Below, piece by piece: positions 23,068 through 35,629 of a stretch of DNA of 64,000 nt. Position 1 is the first letter of the stretch. The number at the start of each line of letters is the position of its first letter. Under the pieces are notes generated by a model. The model had not been told where the DNA came from. It made no database searches and worked only from the letters and a program-made list of their open reading frames with translations. Location: NCBI RefSeq assembly GCF_029784135.1, contig NC_073745.1:51660285-51724284 (forward strand). Direction: 5' to 3'. A program made the position numbers and the translations under genes. The DNA is from Toxorhynchites rutilus septentrionalis (lineage: Eukaryota; Arthropoda; Insecta; Diptera; Culicidae).

Positions 23068-24240
23068 CACGTATACTCGCGCACGGTGTCACAGACCGAA
23101 AATTGAACTTCTCTGTAATGTTGCCATTGTGTATTTTTCAGGCTTTATTTGGCATTTTTTTGAAGAAGAGGGTATTATTTAATGAAAAAACTTCAAAAAA
23201 ACACGTTTTCTTCGTCTTTATTATGTTTTAATAGTCATCTAATTCAGCCTCCTCAAAACAGAGTAATTTTTGATACTCTAACACAAACAACGAAATTCTA
23301 TAAAATAACATAAATAACATAATAAGAGCTATAAAATAACATAAAAACGTATTAATCGATTATGGTTTCATTGCAGTTAGAATCAGAACATAGCATAACT
23401 GCATGCCCGAAACAAACATATTTTTTACATTTCATGCAGTTGTTGCGTGTTTTTCGGGTCTTTTATCGAAGAGAAGAATGTATAACGACCTTCTAGATGA
23501 TCACCAGATGATAAAGTTTGCATATTTCTAATATTATTTGTCTCTGTATTCTTGGTAAACTAAGAATTACTGCTTTTTAAGATGGGGCATAAAAAGATGA
23601 TGTAAAAGGATTTCTAGGAACTTCCTTTTTTGTTTTCTTGTCGATATTGTTCATTACAAAAAAATATCCCCGAAGCTGTAACTGTTGAAAATTACCATAA
23701 GCCACCGATTAGTTTTTAGTTTACTGTTTACAATTCAATTCTTGAAATTATGTCACAAGTGTGTATATGTATGACCATCATATTTAGCGAATAACTATAC
23801 GAAAGTCAAATATTTATATTTTGTTTTTGAACGTATGAATCTAACGACGAATAGTTAATATATGGATCCGTTTAATTCAGTTATAAAAGGGACTGAATTC
23901 AAATAAGAATAGTCCGGTGATGATCTTATGCATTATATTCAATAAAAATTCAACGCCACTAAAACTAATTTCTACATTTCATTCAACAATATTCTAGAAT
24001 ATGAAAAAAGACACTTGTCCAAAAAAGTTACTCCTATACTCTCGTCGGTGTGTCAGACCGAAAGTGTTAAAAAAGTGGCACACGTTCCCTTTGTACCAAC
24101 ACATGCGATACGCTAAACGGTGACGCACGACGAATAACGAAGCTAGAGAGAATCGCAAAGTCGTAGTATTGATATTTTCTGAGAAATGAACGAATTATTG
24201 ATTTCTCGGTCTGACAAACCAATGCGCGAGTATAGGAGTG
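23068..24240 (-). mobile_element. piggyBac-like element A, internally deleted
   Basis: The right end is followed by TTAA (24241-24244), and the left end is preceded by ATAA, a one-base variant. Both termini share the TATACTCGCGC motif; further inverted copies with TCAGACCGAAA lie subterminally near 24033-24060. The minus strand at 23360-23600 encodes a broken version of the C-terminal Cys-rich domain seen in copy B. The catalytic DDD region is missing. Confidence 0.78.
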
Positions 24241-24244
24241 TTAA

Positions 24245-25718
24245 GAATAATGCAAACCTTAGAATCAGAATAAAAACTCATAAATACGAAGGCCAAAAGT
24301 CTGGCAGCACATTTGTGAACAGCGGCACGTAGCAATATATTTATAAACAGCGGCACATATTGGTACGCGTGTAAACAAATATATTGGATTCAAAATTCTT
24401 TAGCGTTTTCCGCGTTTGATAACAAAAACGTCTAGAAAATTCGAGATCATATGATGCTTCTAACTGGTAGAAACGTAACGGAAACGGAGGGTATAAGCCG
24501 GCAATCAAGAGTTATCTATAATAAACGCTTCGATATCGTTTGACATTTTGACTCATTTTTTTCCCTTTTTTAAGAATGGTGTAATATGGATGCGCTTAGA
24601 ATTTTCCTTATTTCTGTTGTTTTGCCTAAACGTGATCGTTGATCGCTCATTTCATTACAGAGAAAACAAACGTGGCTACGTTGTGGATGTGAAGAACCGT
24701 TGATATCTGTAGTAAAAATACATGTTTCATCCTGTTTTGCTTAACAGGGGCGTCTTGCCCGGACTTCCCCTATCTGAGTTCTGCGCCGGGTACATTTTAC
24801 GCTGTCGTGCTTTTGAATTTTGTGCTCTTCGCACCAAGATAGAATAGGAGTTTTCTTTGAGCGCGCGCTGATGAAAATTAAACTCAAGCGCAGCGCTGAG
24901 TTTGTTTTCTGAAGACTACGTGTTTGACGTTTCCTTAGCGTGAGCACGTAGAATTTACCCGTTCATAAATATTTAAATTTCTCTCGTGTTTCATCAGTTC
25001 TCATCATTGTTAACAGTTTACTATGATTGCGTGGTAAGTGTTTCGCAGTTGACTATAAAATATAATCAAGTGTAATGTAATTTTCGTCCAAAAAATTACA
25101 AAACAAAGTGTCCGAAATTTGAATTCAATCTGTCCGAAATTTGATTTAGTGTCCGAAGCTTGATTCTTATTCGCTTCATTTGAAAAGCATTTTATTCGAT
25201 GGTCAAATAGGTACCAAAGTAGAAAGCTTAAAAGCACATTGAACTAATTTATTAAAAATATCAACCAAATAATAACTGTGCATAAAGTTTAGATCTGTTT
25301 TCTGCATCATATGCCTTAAGCGTCCGAAATATGATTCAGAACGGTATCTATGTTTGCAAAATCATCTCTTTCTTGAAACGTAGTTCAAGTTGTAAACGAT
25401 CTATATTGTGAAATATCTAAAGCGGACCTTACACGGTCAACTTTATTGACAATATGATGACATTTGAGAGCATAATGACAGCTGAACATGGCCGACAACT
25501 CAGAAATCCGGAATTTCTGATTTTCGGGCATCAATATCGTGACATTTCTTATGGATGCATGATGTTGACGTTTTATCCCAAGGACTTCCAGACTGAGTTG
25601 CCAGATTTGCAAGCGGACATTTAATTTTTGTTAGTCTTTTTGCGATTGCAATTAAAATTTATAAACTTCTGAAATTGTAGGAATCATAAATGAAAGCTTT
25701 TGGTTTGGAAAACTGATA
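24245..25718. other. Gene-free stretch with small repeats
   Basis: Three TGTCCGAAATTTGA-type copies at 25105-25165, and CGGACCTTACACGGTCAA at 25421, which resembles motifs at 27063 and 27160. No credible gene. Confidence 0.4.
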
Positions 25719-25977
25719 CAGTAATTTACATTTAATGCGACATGCCGAGGAACCACTCAGTGTCGCATTGGAGGCGAATTTGATCTGAAATTGTACATTA
25801 ACGATGAGAGTGGTACAGATTCGACGTCTGGTGGCGAATTTCAATGTGGGGGCATAATTTAGGCCCCGAACTCGATGTTTACAACAATGTCCAATTAGAG
25901 GTAAACATGTCCAATTAAACGTGTCGCATTACAGGTCTGTCCAATTAGAAAAATGTCGCATTAAATGTAAATTACGG
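25719..25977. mobile_element. MITE family A, second copy (inverted)
   Basis: Begins CAGTAATTTACATTTAATGC and has flanking TA at 25717-25718 and 25978-25979. Its interior matches the 1071-1308 copy in reverse orientation (for example CCCCGAACTCGATGTTTACA). Confidence 0.8.
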
Positions 25978-26231
25978 TACTTTAAATAGCAAAATACGGG
26001 ACTTTTCATGATACAAATCAAAACTAACAATGTGATGGTGAGAGAGTGAATGAAAATTAACAACGTCTCAGAAATGTTTTAACGTTGAACTCGGTCATTC
26101 TTTGCGCTAGCGAACGGGGCAGCCACTTTAGTCTAAGTTGTGTGTTTATTCACACTCCGCTATAAAATTTGGAGAATGAGGAGATCTGGGAAAATCACAG
26201 GTGAAAAAACATCACGTGTTAATTCAAGTTA

Positions 26232-26530
26232 CAGAAGAATCCCGATTATCCGCGGAATAGTCGAGTAAACTCATTGCGAACAACGAAAATCGCGGATGAC
26301 CCATTAAAGGAAAAGGAAAGAAATGCAATCATGAAAAAAATGTTTCAACATAAAAACTATGTGTTATCAATACCGAAATCATTAAACTATCCATCTATAA
26401 GGTCGTGTATACCAGTGGCTAAATAATGTAAAAGTCATGACCACACAAAAGATCATGAGCCTACCACTCATCAACAAATTCCGGAAAGGCCTATTGATTT
26501 ACTATGGAACTCGCAGTCGCGAATAATCCG
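26232..26530. mobile_element. MITE family C, second copy, right end lost
   Basis: The start CAGAAGAATCCCGATTATCC and the interior (for example CTATGGAACTCGCAGTCGCG) match 17380-17722; similarity ends after TAATCCGGGTTCTAG. Confidence 0.65.
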
Positions 26531-29490
26531 GGTTCTAGTCTTATTTACGGAATGAAAACATTTGCTTGCAGATAATATAACTTGCATATATTTTCACAAA
26601 CTAAAATAATCTGGCATCTCTGAAACTGAAAGGAACAGTCTGTATTTGTGAAGTGAGTATTATGATGTGTTATTGGGAAGGAAAAACGAGTTTTAAAGTG
26701 TAAATTATGAATGAAAATTAACTTTTCCGAATCAAATTAGTATTCCATGTGAATGCGAATCACTTTTTTTCTGCAAGTGGTGAGAAAATCCCATGCAAAA
26801 ATTGTGTCTGAAATTAACGTTATATAATAATAATAAATTTTAGTAGGGTCATCTGAAAATTCAGAGGAAAAAGGTTAAGTTAGGGTTAGGACTACGCGCT
26901 TCAACTAATTAAATAATACCAAGTAGATATTTTCATTCAAATTTAACCAATTGAAAATTGCCTTTCAGCCTTCTAATCTGATGGAGAATAGTTTGGATCC
27001 CAAACTCGAATGTCGCCACTAGCCATCGCGGATACTTTCTTTGTCTCGGGTTGAGGGCGATATTGACCGTGTAAGGTGGCAAAATATTGATTGAGGTTAG
27101 ATCGGATGTCGAAAGCCTAGCTGTCACGATATTGAAGACACTTATTGTCAATCCTTTTGATCGTGTAAGGTGCCCATAACCTTAGTATACACAAATCATT
27201 ACTGGATGATATTCAAGTTTGACACCTGCAAAAATAAAGGGCTATATTTTCCGAAAAAACATATTATACACATTTTTACTCCCGATATAAACCCTAACAA
27301 CGGTGGTAGATTCCCTCAACATTCACAAATGCGTTCATTATTTACTCCCCCTCTCACGCAAGACGAGCGTCCCCCGCTGCGATTTTTCATTCACTTCTAC
27401 AAAGTTATGTAAATTGGTAATCCCGTGAAAATGTGGTGTACTTCCGGGCTGTGGAAGTCAGCCCACGTTAACGTCCTGTTCATTCACCAATCCAATCAAG
27501 CCTGTCTTGTTCGGGATCATCAGCCCGTCGACAACAGCCAACCCACCACATAATTGGGCCCCCGATATGCTCACGGGAGCGCGCGTTACATGCCATTGAT
27601 CCACTCATGAAGGGCGATTTACAGACTTCCGCCTGGATAAACTTCACTTCTGGTTCACATGCTCAGGCTCAATGAATGCGCGTTCCACTCTTGCGGAAAG
27701 CATAATTCGGTTGAATGACGATCGGAATTGTTATTTACATAACCGCCGAAAAAAAAATCCCGCGGTCCTTCGAGGGACCTTATCTTTTTATCGGTGGAAC
27801 CAGAAACCATCGTTTATCATCACCAGTAAAAAAATACCACACATTAACGGGAATTAATGCGAATTGACAGGACTGACAGGGCGATCTCGAAACAACGCGG
27901 ACATGACATGTTTAAGAATAAACAGCGATCCAAAACTCCGACATAATATGCCTTAATCCAATCAGCTGAACACATCTTTCCGCTGGGCTTTAAATTGTTT
28001 GCTTCCGGTCGAAGTCAAAACGGTGCGCTTCCCATTCCATCTGCTGTTCAGCAGCTTTCGCTTCTCCAGATTGGGAATTGAGAACGAAAATTTTAGCACT
28101 TCCTCATTCTCCCACGGGCGAAGCTTTCGGTTTTATCGCTTCCATTTTTGTGGGGGGAGGGGGAACCCCCCAAAAAGGCAAAAATCGAAAGGCAATTCAA
28201 TTTTGACGATTTATTATAATTTTCGTTTCCCTCTTGTCTCAATTTAGACTCCAAGAGGGTTTGCGCTTTCTCTCAGAGTTGATTTTGTTTCACGGACGGG
28301 GGGAATGCATTGAATAAATCAATATGTTGGGTTATCATGTTTCGCGCGGCTCTTGTTGTGTTGATGCTGCCGCCGCCGTTGTTGTTATTTCGATTTTATT
28401 TTCCCCGAAGCCACCATCCGAGCCGGGGGCGTAAACCCGAAAGTCAATTTGCTTATCGAAAGAGAGAGAGAGACAGAGAGACTGGGTGAGATCGTTGTGA
28501 CGTCTTGTGATGGTAGCTATGACTCAAACGAAGCAACAAAGAAAACTTTTCGAAGAATGAAATTGAAAATTTATAGCGCTGATCGGTTGTAATGTAAGGG
28601 GAGATTTTTACATCTTGGAAAAATAAATAGACGAAATAAACGAGCCATCGAGGAGTGTGGAGTGTATCTGTTGTGTGGATCGAATTTTATGTGTATTTTG
28701 TGACCTCGTGCATATCAGCAGCGAAAGAATGCGTTATGAAGTGGGTGTTCTTTTTGTAACAACCTCAAGATTGAACAAGTCGTTCATTTTTATTTGCAAA
28801 AAATACTACCCTAACTAATCAAATTTATCACATTTGTACTGATTCAATCAATGACCTGAACCATATTTCGAAGAACTAACATGCGGAACTCACAAATTTA
28901 TTTACTTACAAACTCTTATTTTTGTAATAGCAATCCAATCAGCAAAGGGAAAATGCTTATCCAGTTCGTGATTCAAAGATTCGTCTCTTCAAGTATCAGT
29001 CAAACGCAATTGTATCATTTCACTTGTAGTCTATCTAATTTCAGGTTCATCATTTTACATTTGAATCTTTGAATTTTATGTGTTTACTATGCCACACTGC
29101 AAAAGGTTTTTTATTTAAATAGAACTGGTTTTTCGCCAAACGACGCTGACCACATGAGACCGAGCATTGCCTTGATATGATATGAGCATACAGGACGAAA
29201 AATCTCTACACCAACTATTAAAAAATTACTACCATACTAACTGACTCGGCGAGCTTCGTCCAGCCCAAAATTATACATGTTTGGCACAAAAAAGTAAATT
29301 TTCACTAATAATTTTTATTTTCGAAGCGCGTTATTCCTCCTGAGAATGTATTACCATTTTCGCTTCACACACCAACGCTGGTTTTCGCCACCAGTCAGTA
29401 AAAAGACGAACGACGCGGTATCCAGCATACTACATATACTACTGCCCTAGCCTGACTGGCTCCGTACTTTTTATCCAGCCTTATGTTTAC
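26531..29490. other. Gene-free stretch
   Basis: A short inverted motif ACCGTGTAAGGTG / ATCGTGTAAGGTG bounds 27063-27176, possibly a tiny MITE. A decayed relative of the GACCCGGCAAACTTCGTCCC repeat lies near 29240-29280. 28000-28450 is relatively GC-rich and 28466-28490 is (GA)n. No gene supported. Confidence 0.45.
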
Positions 29491-29494
29491 ACTA

Positions 29495-31508
29495 GCTGAC
29501 CCGGCAAACTTCGTCCCGCCCAAAATTTGTTTTTTGTTATCAATGCCTTCAAACATTCACGTTTTCTTACTATGAGCAAGTTCATGGGTTCAATCGCAGA
29601 ACTGTTCATTGATTGATCTTCTAATCGACGCCGTTGAATTTACCTTTTATTACAAAATTCCTAGTATTTCTAACAAAACGCATCATTATAATATCAGATT
29701 ATTTACAGACACAATTCTCGTTCAAGATTTTTCAACCACTTGCAAATAACATGTTTCTCCGTTGCATGGAATAAATGTTATATACAGAAAATATGATAGA
29801 CCAAAAACAGCCCTAAATCGGACAATTCCTTCCTCGAGTTCTGCTCTTATCAACACATCCGGTTTTCTTTTTTTTTTGTATATATAGAAGAAGATATAGG
29901 AGTGCGTTTCATCACATTGAAATCCATTTCCAGTTTCGAACAAAGATCAATTTCGCTAGCGCAAACATCAAATGGACTAACAGCATTTGTCACTATGTAA
30001 TTGTAGAACATATGGGACTTTAATTTTCCGAATTTTCCCTTTTTCCTTCAGAGTTTTCCGCAAATTTTCAATTGTCATGTTTGGCTGGAATATTTTTGGC
30101 TGAAATATGTGTAATATTTTTATGGGGCCCCCTCTCCATTCCAGAGGAGGGAGGGGTGTCATACCAATATAGAACCATTTCTCATACCCAAAAAACTCAC
30201 ATCCCAAATTGTGCTGGATTAGCTTTCGAGTTATGCAGAGATTTATGTTTCATTTGTATGACAACCCACCCTTAGAGAGCGGGAGAAGTGTCTAACCACC
30301 ATAGAGATATTTATTGCACCCTAAAACCTCAATATGCCAAATTTGGTTTGATTTGCTTGATTAATTCTCGAGTAATGCAGAAATATGAGTTTACCTTAGA
30401 GAGGAGGGTGGAGAGTCTAACCATCATACAAACATTTATTGCATCCTAAAACATCCACATGCCAAATTCGGTTTCATTTGCTTGATTAATTCTCGAGTAA
30501 TGTAGAAATTTGAGTTTCCCTTAGAGAAGAGGGTGGAGAGTCTAACCATCATACAAACATTTATTGTACCTGAAACCTCAATGTGCCTAACTTTGTTTCA
30601 TTTGCTTGATTAATTCCCGAGTAATATAGAAATTTGTGTTTTATTTGTATGGCAGCCCCCCTAAGAGAGTGAGGAGGAGTATCTAACTTCCATAAAAACA
30701 TTTATTGCACTCTAAAACCTCAATATGCCCAATTTGGTTTCATTTGCTTGCTTAATTCTCGAGTAATGCAGATTGGCTACCATACAAATTATACACAAAT
30801 TTTCTACGATACTCGGAAATTAATCCAGCAAATGAAACGAAATTTGGCATATTGAGGTTTTAGGGTGCAATAAATATCTCTATGGTGGTTAGACACTTCT
30901 CCCGCTCTCTAAGGGTGGGTTGTCATACAAATGAAACATAAATCTCTGCATAACTCGAAAGCTAATCCAGCACAATTTGGGATGTGAGTTTTTTGGGTAT
31001 GAGAAATGGTTCTATATTGGTATGACACCCCTCCCTCCTCTGGAATGGAGAGGGGGCCCCATAAAAATATTACACATATTTCAGCCAAAAATATTCCAGC
31101 CAAACATGACAATTGAAAATTTGCGGAAAACTCTGAAGGAAAAAGGGAAAATTCGGGAAATAAATTCCAATATGTTCTACAATTCCATAGTGACAAGTGC
31201 TGTTAGTTCACTTCATGTTTGCGCTAGCGAAATTGATCTTTGTTCGAAACTGGAAATGGATTTTAATGTGATGAAACGCACTCCTAAATCTTCTTCTATC
31301 TATACCAAAAAAAAGGATCGCCAGATGTGTTGATAAGAGCAGAACTTGAGGAAGGAATTGTCCGATTTATGGCTGTCTTTATTCTATCATATTTTCTGTA
31401 TAAAACATTTATTCCATGTAACGGAGAAACAAATTCTCCGTTACAAAATTATTCAAAAGTGGTTGAAAACGAGAATTGTGTCTGAAAATAATCTGATATT
31501 ATAATAAA
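29495..31508. repeat. Long inverted repeat, ~650-bp arms
   Basis: The left arm (about 29690-30330) and right arm (about 30835-31506) are inverted copies at roughly 90% identity by eye. The spacer of about 500 bp is a minisatellite. The outer left part (29495-29530) carries AGCTGACCCGGCAAACTTCG, shared with fragments at 35410-35622 and 43998-44400. It could be a Helitron/DINE-like element in head-to-head arrangement, which is inference. No transposase. Confidence 0.8.
30130..30780 (+). repeat. ~125-140-bp minisatellite inside the inverted repeat
   Basis: Units starting TTATTGCACCCTAAAACCTC recur near 30310, 30437, 30561 and 30702, each followed by a GGTTTCATTTGCTTGATTAA block and a CTCGAGTAATGCAGA block. 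Units differ by substitutions and small indels. Confidence 0.8.
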
Positions 31509-31579
31509 GAGTTTTGAGCTTGAGCTTGAGCTTGGGTAGATTGTACAATTCGGAGTTGCTCTCCGTGATTGATCTGAAC

Positions 31580-32698
31580 TATAGGTGGGCAAAACGGTTC
31601 ACTTCAATGAACCGTTCACTGACCAACCGTTCACTTAGGAGAACTAGTTCTTTTGAGCAGTTCACTCACTCTTTTGCACAGTAGAGGGATATGTCAAAGC
31701 AAGTATAAAAAAGTGTGGTATGTTATGGAAGACTGTTCTGTTCATTCGTAAAATACTATTTATTAGCAAATAATTATTCACCGAATTTTGTGAAAAATAT
31801 CTCAAATCAAATATTGATTTTAAATTTTGATTTAGTTCGAACCGTGATTTACTTTTCTCAGCACAAACTAGCTTTGTATGCTTTTCTTGCGAGGTTTGGC
31901 AATAGCTGCCATAGTAAAACTATACCAAAACACGAACGCCTATCTCAAAATTATGGAGCACAATATGATATGATAGAAAAAATGTTTCATATCAGCGACC
32001 CGAATATTCATTTACTGTTTAACAAGACTGTTTGGAACATTTCGTTTTCGACTGTATTTTCTTGGGGAGGTCGATTTACATATCATCTTACTGAAATGTT
32101 AACTCAACTCAAATCTCAACTTAAAAATATGAAATTATAATTTTGTTTGATCAATAATCAAACAATTCAATTTAAAAACCATCGTATCCTGAAATGCTGC
32201 GTTTTATTATGAAAACGACAATACAGACATCTTATTTTTGTTGTTTCATGGGGCTATCGTTTGTTTCCCTTCGTTAATTTGAGGACCATTCACCTTGCAA
32301 CACCATTCATCTATCACTCGTTCGTTTTCTTTCCTCTTATACATCGATCACCCTACACAGTTCGTTCTGAACTGTATGCACAGTTCAGCCAGCGGTCAGT
32401 TCGTTCTGAACTGTATATACAGTTCCGCCTGCGGTCATCGTACACAGTTCGTTCTGAACTGGTTCTGAACTGCATACACAGTTCATCGTTCACCGTACAC
32501 GGTTCATTCTGAACTGAACTGTATACACAGTTCATTCTGAACTGAACTGTATACACAGTTCAGTCAGCGGTCAGTTCGTTCTGAACTGGGTATACAGTTC
32601 ATATGAACTGTTGCCCAGTAGAAAAGAACGACCGTTCGTTCACTCTTTTTGGTGAATTCGTTCTTTTGAACAGTTCATGAACGGTTTGCCCATCTCTA
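31580..32698. mobile_element. hAT-type element, 1.12 kb
   Basis: Ends are TATAGGTGGGCAAAACGGTT and the complement of the right end, TAGAGATGGGCAAACCGTTC, the classic hAT TIR style. The flanking 8-mers ATCTGAAC (31572-31579) and ACCTGAAC (32699-32706) match at 7 of 8, as expected for an 8-bp duplication with one mutation. A 141-codon frame (31715-32140) could be transposase remnant, but I see no diagnostic motif. Confidence 0.78.
32355..32625. repeat. Palindromic subterminal repeat array in the hAT element
   Basis: Repeated GAACTGTATACACAGTTC-type near-palindromes, each about 18 bp, separated by GTTCGTTCT/GTTCATTCT spacers, at least seven times. Position near one terminus suggests transposase-binding repeats (inference). 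Confidence 0.8.
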
Positions 32699-33000
32699 AC
32701 CTGAACCAACCAAATTGCACAAAGAACACACAGCATGACGCTTGGGACTAGCAAATCATTCTAGTTGTGCAATTTTCGGTGATTCGAGCTTTAAATGGTC
32801 AATAACGACGCCGGCCACGTCTTTACAGGCACCAGGGGAAGGGAAGGAATGTTAGTATGGTAATCGCGGCCCGAAGGCCGGAAGGGTCGCCTCCATAGCG
32901 TGGCTCCCCAGCGATTATCAAGGGATAGTTATTAGTGGGGAGAGGTATAAATCAGGATTCACTGAGGTAAGTGATGTGATTGTGTAAAAGTTAACTATAG

Positions 33001-34200
33001 ATCACTCGAGGAAACGAATAACGAATAACCATTTTGATTGGATCTTTTGGAAACATGAGAAGGTTACTGAGAGAACTCCTCCGAAATAAATCCATCCGGC
33101 TATATGTTTCCGTCATTTATCCCGCGAACGCTATATAGAACTCCAATCGCGACTGTGGACTGTTATTTTTGGAAACCTGAGAAGGTAACCGAAAGAACTC
33201 GTCTAAAAACTTTTAGACAGACGATATATTATGTTATTGGTCGCGTTTACTCTGTATTGATCACCTATCGCTACGAAGGAGTTGTAATTAATTGGAATTT
33301 AATTATAAAACTTCAACGGATAGTATATGATCTCTAAAATATAAACATCCAAAATTAAAAAATTAAATAGGGGGAAAAAATAAAAAAACTGAGACTCCGC
33401 TGCATTGTGACGAAGAAAGAAATCAGACGAGAAAAACTCGTAAAAACCAAACTATGTTCCAAACAATAAACCAAACAATGTTCTCATCAATACGTTGAAT
33501 TTTTAGAATCTGCAATCTATAACAACATATTCTGGAGTTTAAAAGTTATTTATGTATTCATGGCAACCCTGGTTAGACTGATCTGATTGAAAGATCGAAA
33601 TAAACATTGAATACAGCAAAGTGTCATATTATTGAGCAACTATTTTGTAAGGTATGTGCGAGAAAGAAAGCAATAATGAGAGATGAAAATAGAAATGTGT
33701 GAGAGAGAGATAGAGAGCGAGACGTGTCGATAGTTCGATGCCGAACTAGATTGCTGCTAAGATAAGATCAGACAATAGGGGGTCTTTTACGGACCAAATT
33801 TCTATCAGTCGTTCTGATTTCTGATTGGCTGATTTGGGATAAATTTTGTAAACAAAGTCGATTTTTTCAGTGTTGCCAATAAAAATAAATAGCGTTGGAT
33901 TTGTATTGAATTCAAAAATAGTGAATTTAATGAATATTACGATATTTAGTTTTAAGGAAATGTGAAGGAATTATATGCAGGTTATGTATGTGTTTTTTCA
34001 CAATGGAATAAAGTGTGCCGTTCACTCATTTGTCAATTTAGCTCCGTTAGGTCCCTAATGCTATTTCACATTTTCGAATATAATTTCCATTGCTAAGAAG
34101 AAATGGAAAGTCTCATCATTCACTATTGAGATGGGAGAGTTGTTAGCTCTAGCTCGTAAATATGAAAAAGAGATGGTTGATACCATCCAGGTTGTGTTTT
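33001..34200. other. Gene-free stretch
   Basis: No credible frame. 33750-33790 (GCTGCTAAGATAAGAT) is matched in reverse by 34870-34890, which might be ends of the P-like remnant described next. Confidence 0.35.
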
Positions 34201-34205
34201 GCTGA

Positions 34206-34655
34206 CTACCAATTGTTACACTGCTGACATGTTCCTTCCCGCTGACTTATTTTGATGAGGTAAAAAGCTATATAGAACAACGAATTTCGTTCTGTTCTGT
34301 CGAGGAAAGTTTTCCCTTCACCGACGGTGTACTCATAGTCGAATTCAATATTCATGTCATGCACATTATCACTAGAATTAGATGAAGGTGAAATTCGATA
34401 TGATGTCGATGCTGCTTCACTGTTCATCAATTTTTGGGCTGAACATTCTTCTAGTCGCTTTGATAGCAAGTCTATCAATCCAACAAGATGTTTTTGTGTA
34501 TCGGCTGTATATGAAGCATTCGGTACTACGGTCATGTGTTGCGAAAGAGTCACAATTTTCAAGTTGTTCCTGAATAGCAATGGAGTGGAGCGCCGTTGTT
34601 TTGCACGGAGAAAAGACTCTCCAAACAATCTTAGACGAGTTATTATGGATATCAT
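34206..34655 (-). pseudogene. Possible P/THAP9-like transposase C-terminal remnant
   Basis: 149 codons with a KHLVGLIDLLSKRLEE segment and an ERNSLFYIAFYLIKISQ segment followed by CQQC. The latter resembles the C-terminal AYVAGYVAKK...C..C region of P-element/THAP9 transposases. The likeness is by eye and weak. There is no start-to-end transposase and no proven termini. Confidence 0.3.
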
Positions 34656-35409
34656 TATTATATTATAGATATGGATATTTAAAAGTCTTATTTTATCTTT
34701 TTAAAACATATTTTTGACTAATTGAAAATATGCAAAATCATTAAATTCGCACCAACCAAATATTACGTTTCATAAAAACCGAAAAAATCCTAAATTTTAT
34801 AATATTTGGCAACTCTGGCATCTTCATGTCATGGCTTCGTTTTTGGACTACGAAGAAGAGTAAGAAGCCAGTTGTCTCATCTTATCTTAGAGTTGCTGCT
34901 ACACTGAATCATCCGCACTCATACTCACAAGAATGCATGTGCGCCCGATTAAAGCACAGCAAAAAAATAGAAAAATAGAAAAAGAAAACATTTATCTGCG
35001 TTTTGTAACTGGCTATTTTTTGTGTACGATTCATTCACTTTTAATAGTATCACTAGATTCAAATGTGCACTTCTTTTGGTGATAATACCACCGCAGGAAT
35101 CAAATGTCACTTCTATTGCTCTTCTGGCAACCTCCGTATTGTTTGCATCATAATCAACACACTCACACGTATAGCTTTTGTTATCCATTAAAATGTATAA
35201 ATCAAATTATGCGACCGAACTGGGACATTTCCGAACCAACAGAATTAATATTCAATTGTTTATTCCGGAAATTTCTATAAGCACAACTGGATCTCTCTTC
35301 AACTTTACTGCCAATGCCGGGAAAAATTAGAAATAAAACAAAAATCCTACATGGAGCCGCCGAGCTGAAGCCGAACGGAGCAAACGACTGTCATTGCGAC
35401 CATTTTTTA

Positions 35410-35622
35410 CTCGATATTATAATGAAGAGTTTTGTTAGAAATACTAGGAATTTTGTAATAAAAATTAAATTCAACGGAGACGAATAGAAGATCAATCAAT
35501 GAACAGTTCTGCGATAGGACCCATGAACTTGCTCATAGAAAGAAGACGCGAATGTTTGAAGGTATTGATAACAAAAAAAAACACATTTTTGGCGGGACGA
35601 AGTTTGCCGGGTCAGCTATCTT
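35410..35622 (-). repeat. Fragment of the 29495 repeat end
   Basis: In reverse it matches 29500-29700, including GACGAAGTTTGCCGGGTCAG at 35596. Adjacent 34660-35409 has no recognisable gene. Confidence 0.75.
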
Positions 35623-35629
35623 TTTATAA

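Larger units (their letters stand above)
31509..33000. repeat. Unclassified repeat split by a hAT element
   Basis: Begins with TTGAGC tandem hexamers. Its GATTGATCTGAAC sequence is interrupted at 31580 and resumes after 32706 as CAACCAAATTGC. The part to about 33000 has no gene; a run of CGGCCCGAAGGCCGG lies near 32867. Confidence 0.45.

Noticed and set aside
30130..30780. Repeat-spacer array resembling CRISPR
   Set aside because: Units of 125-140 bp diverge throughout, with no short constant repeat alternating with unique spacers; this is a eukaryotic minisatellite.
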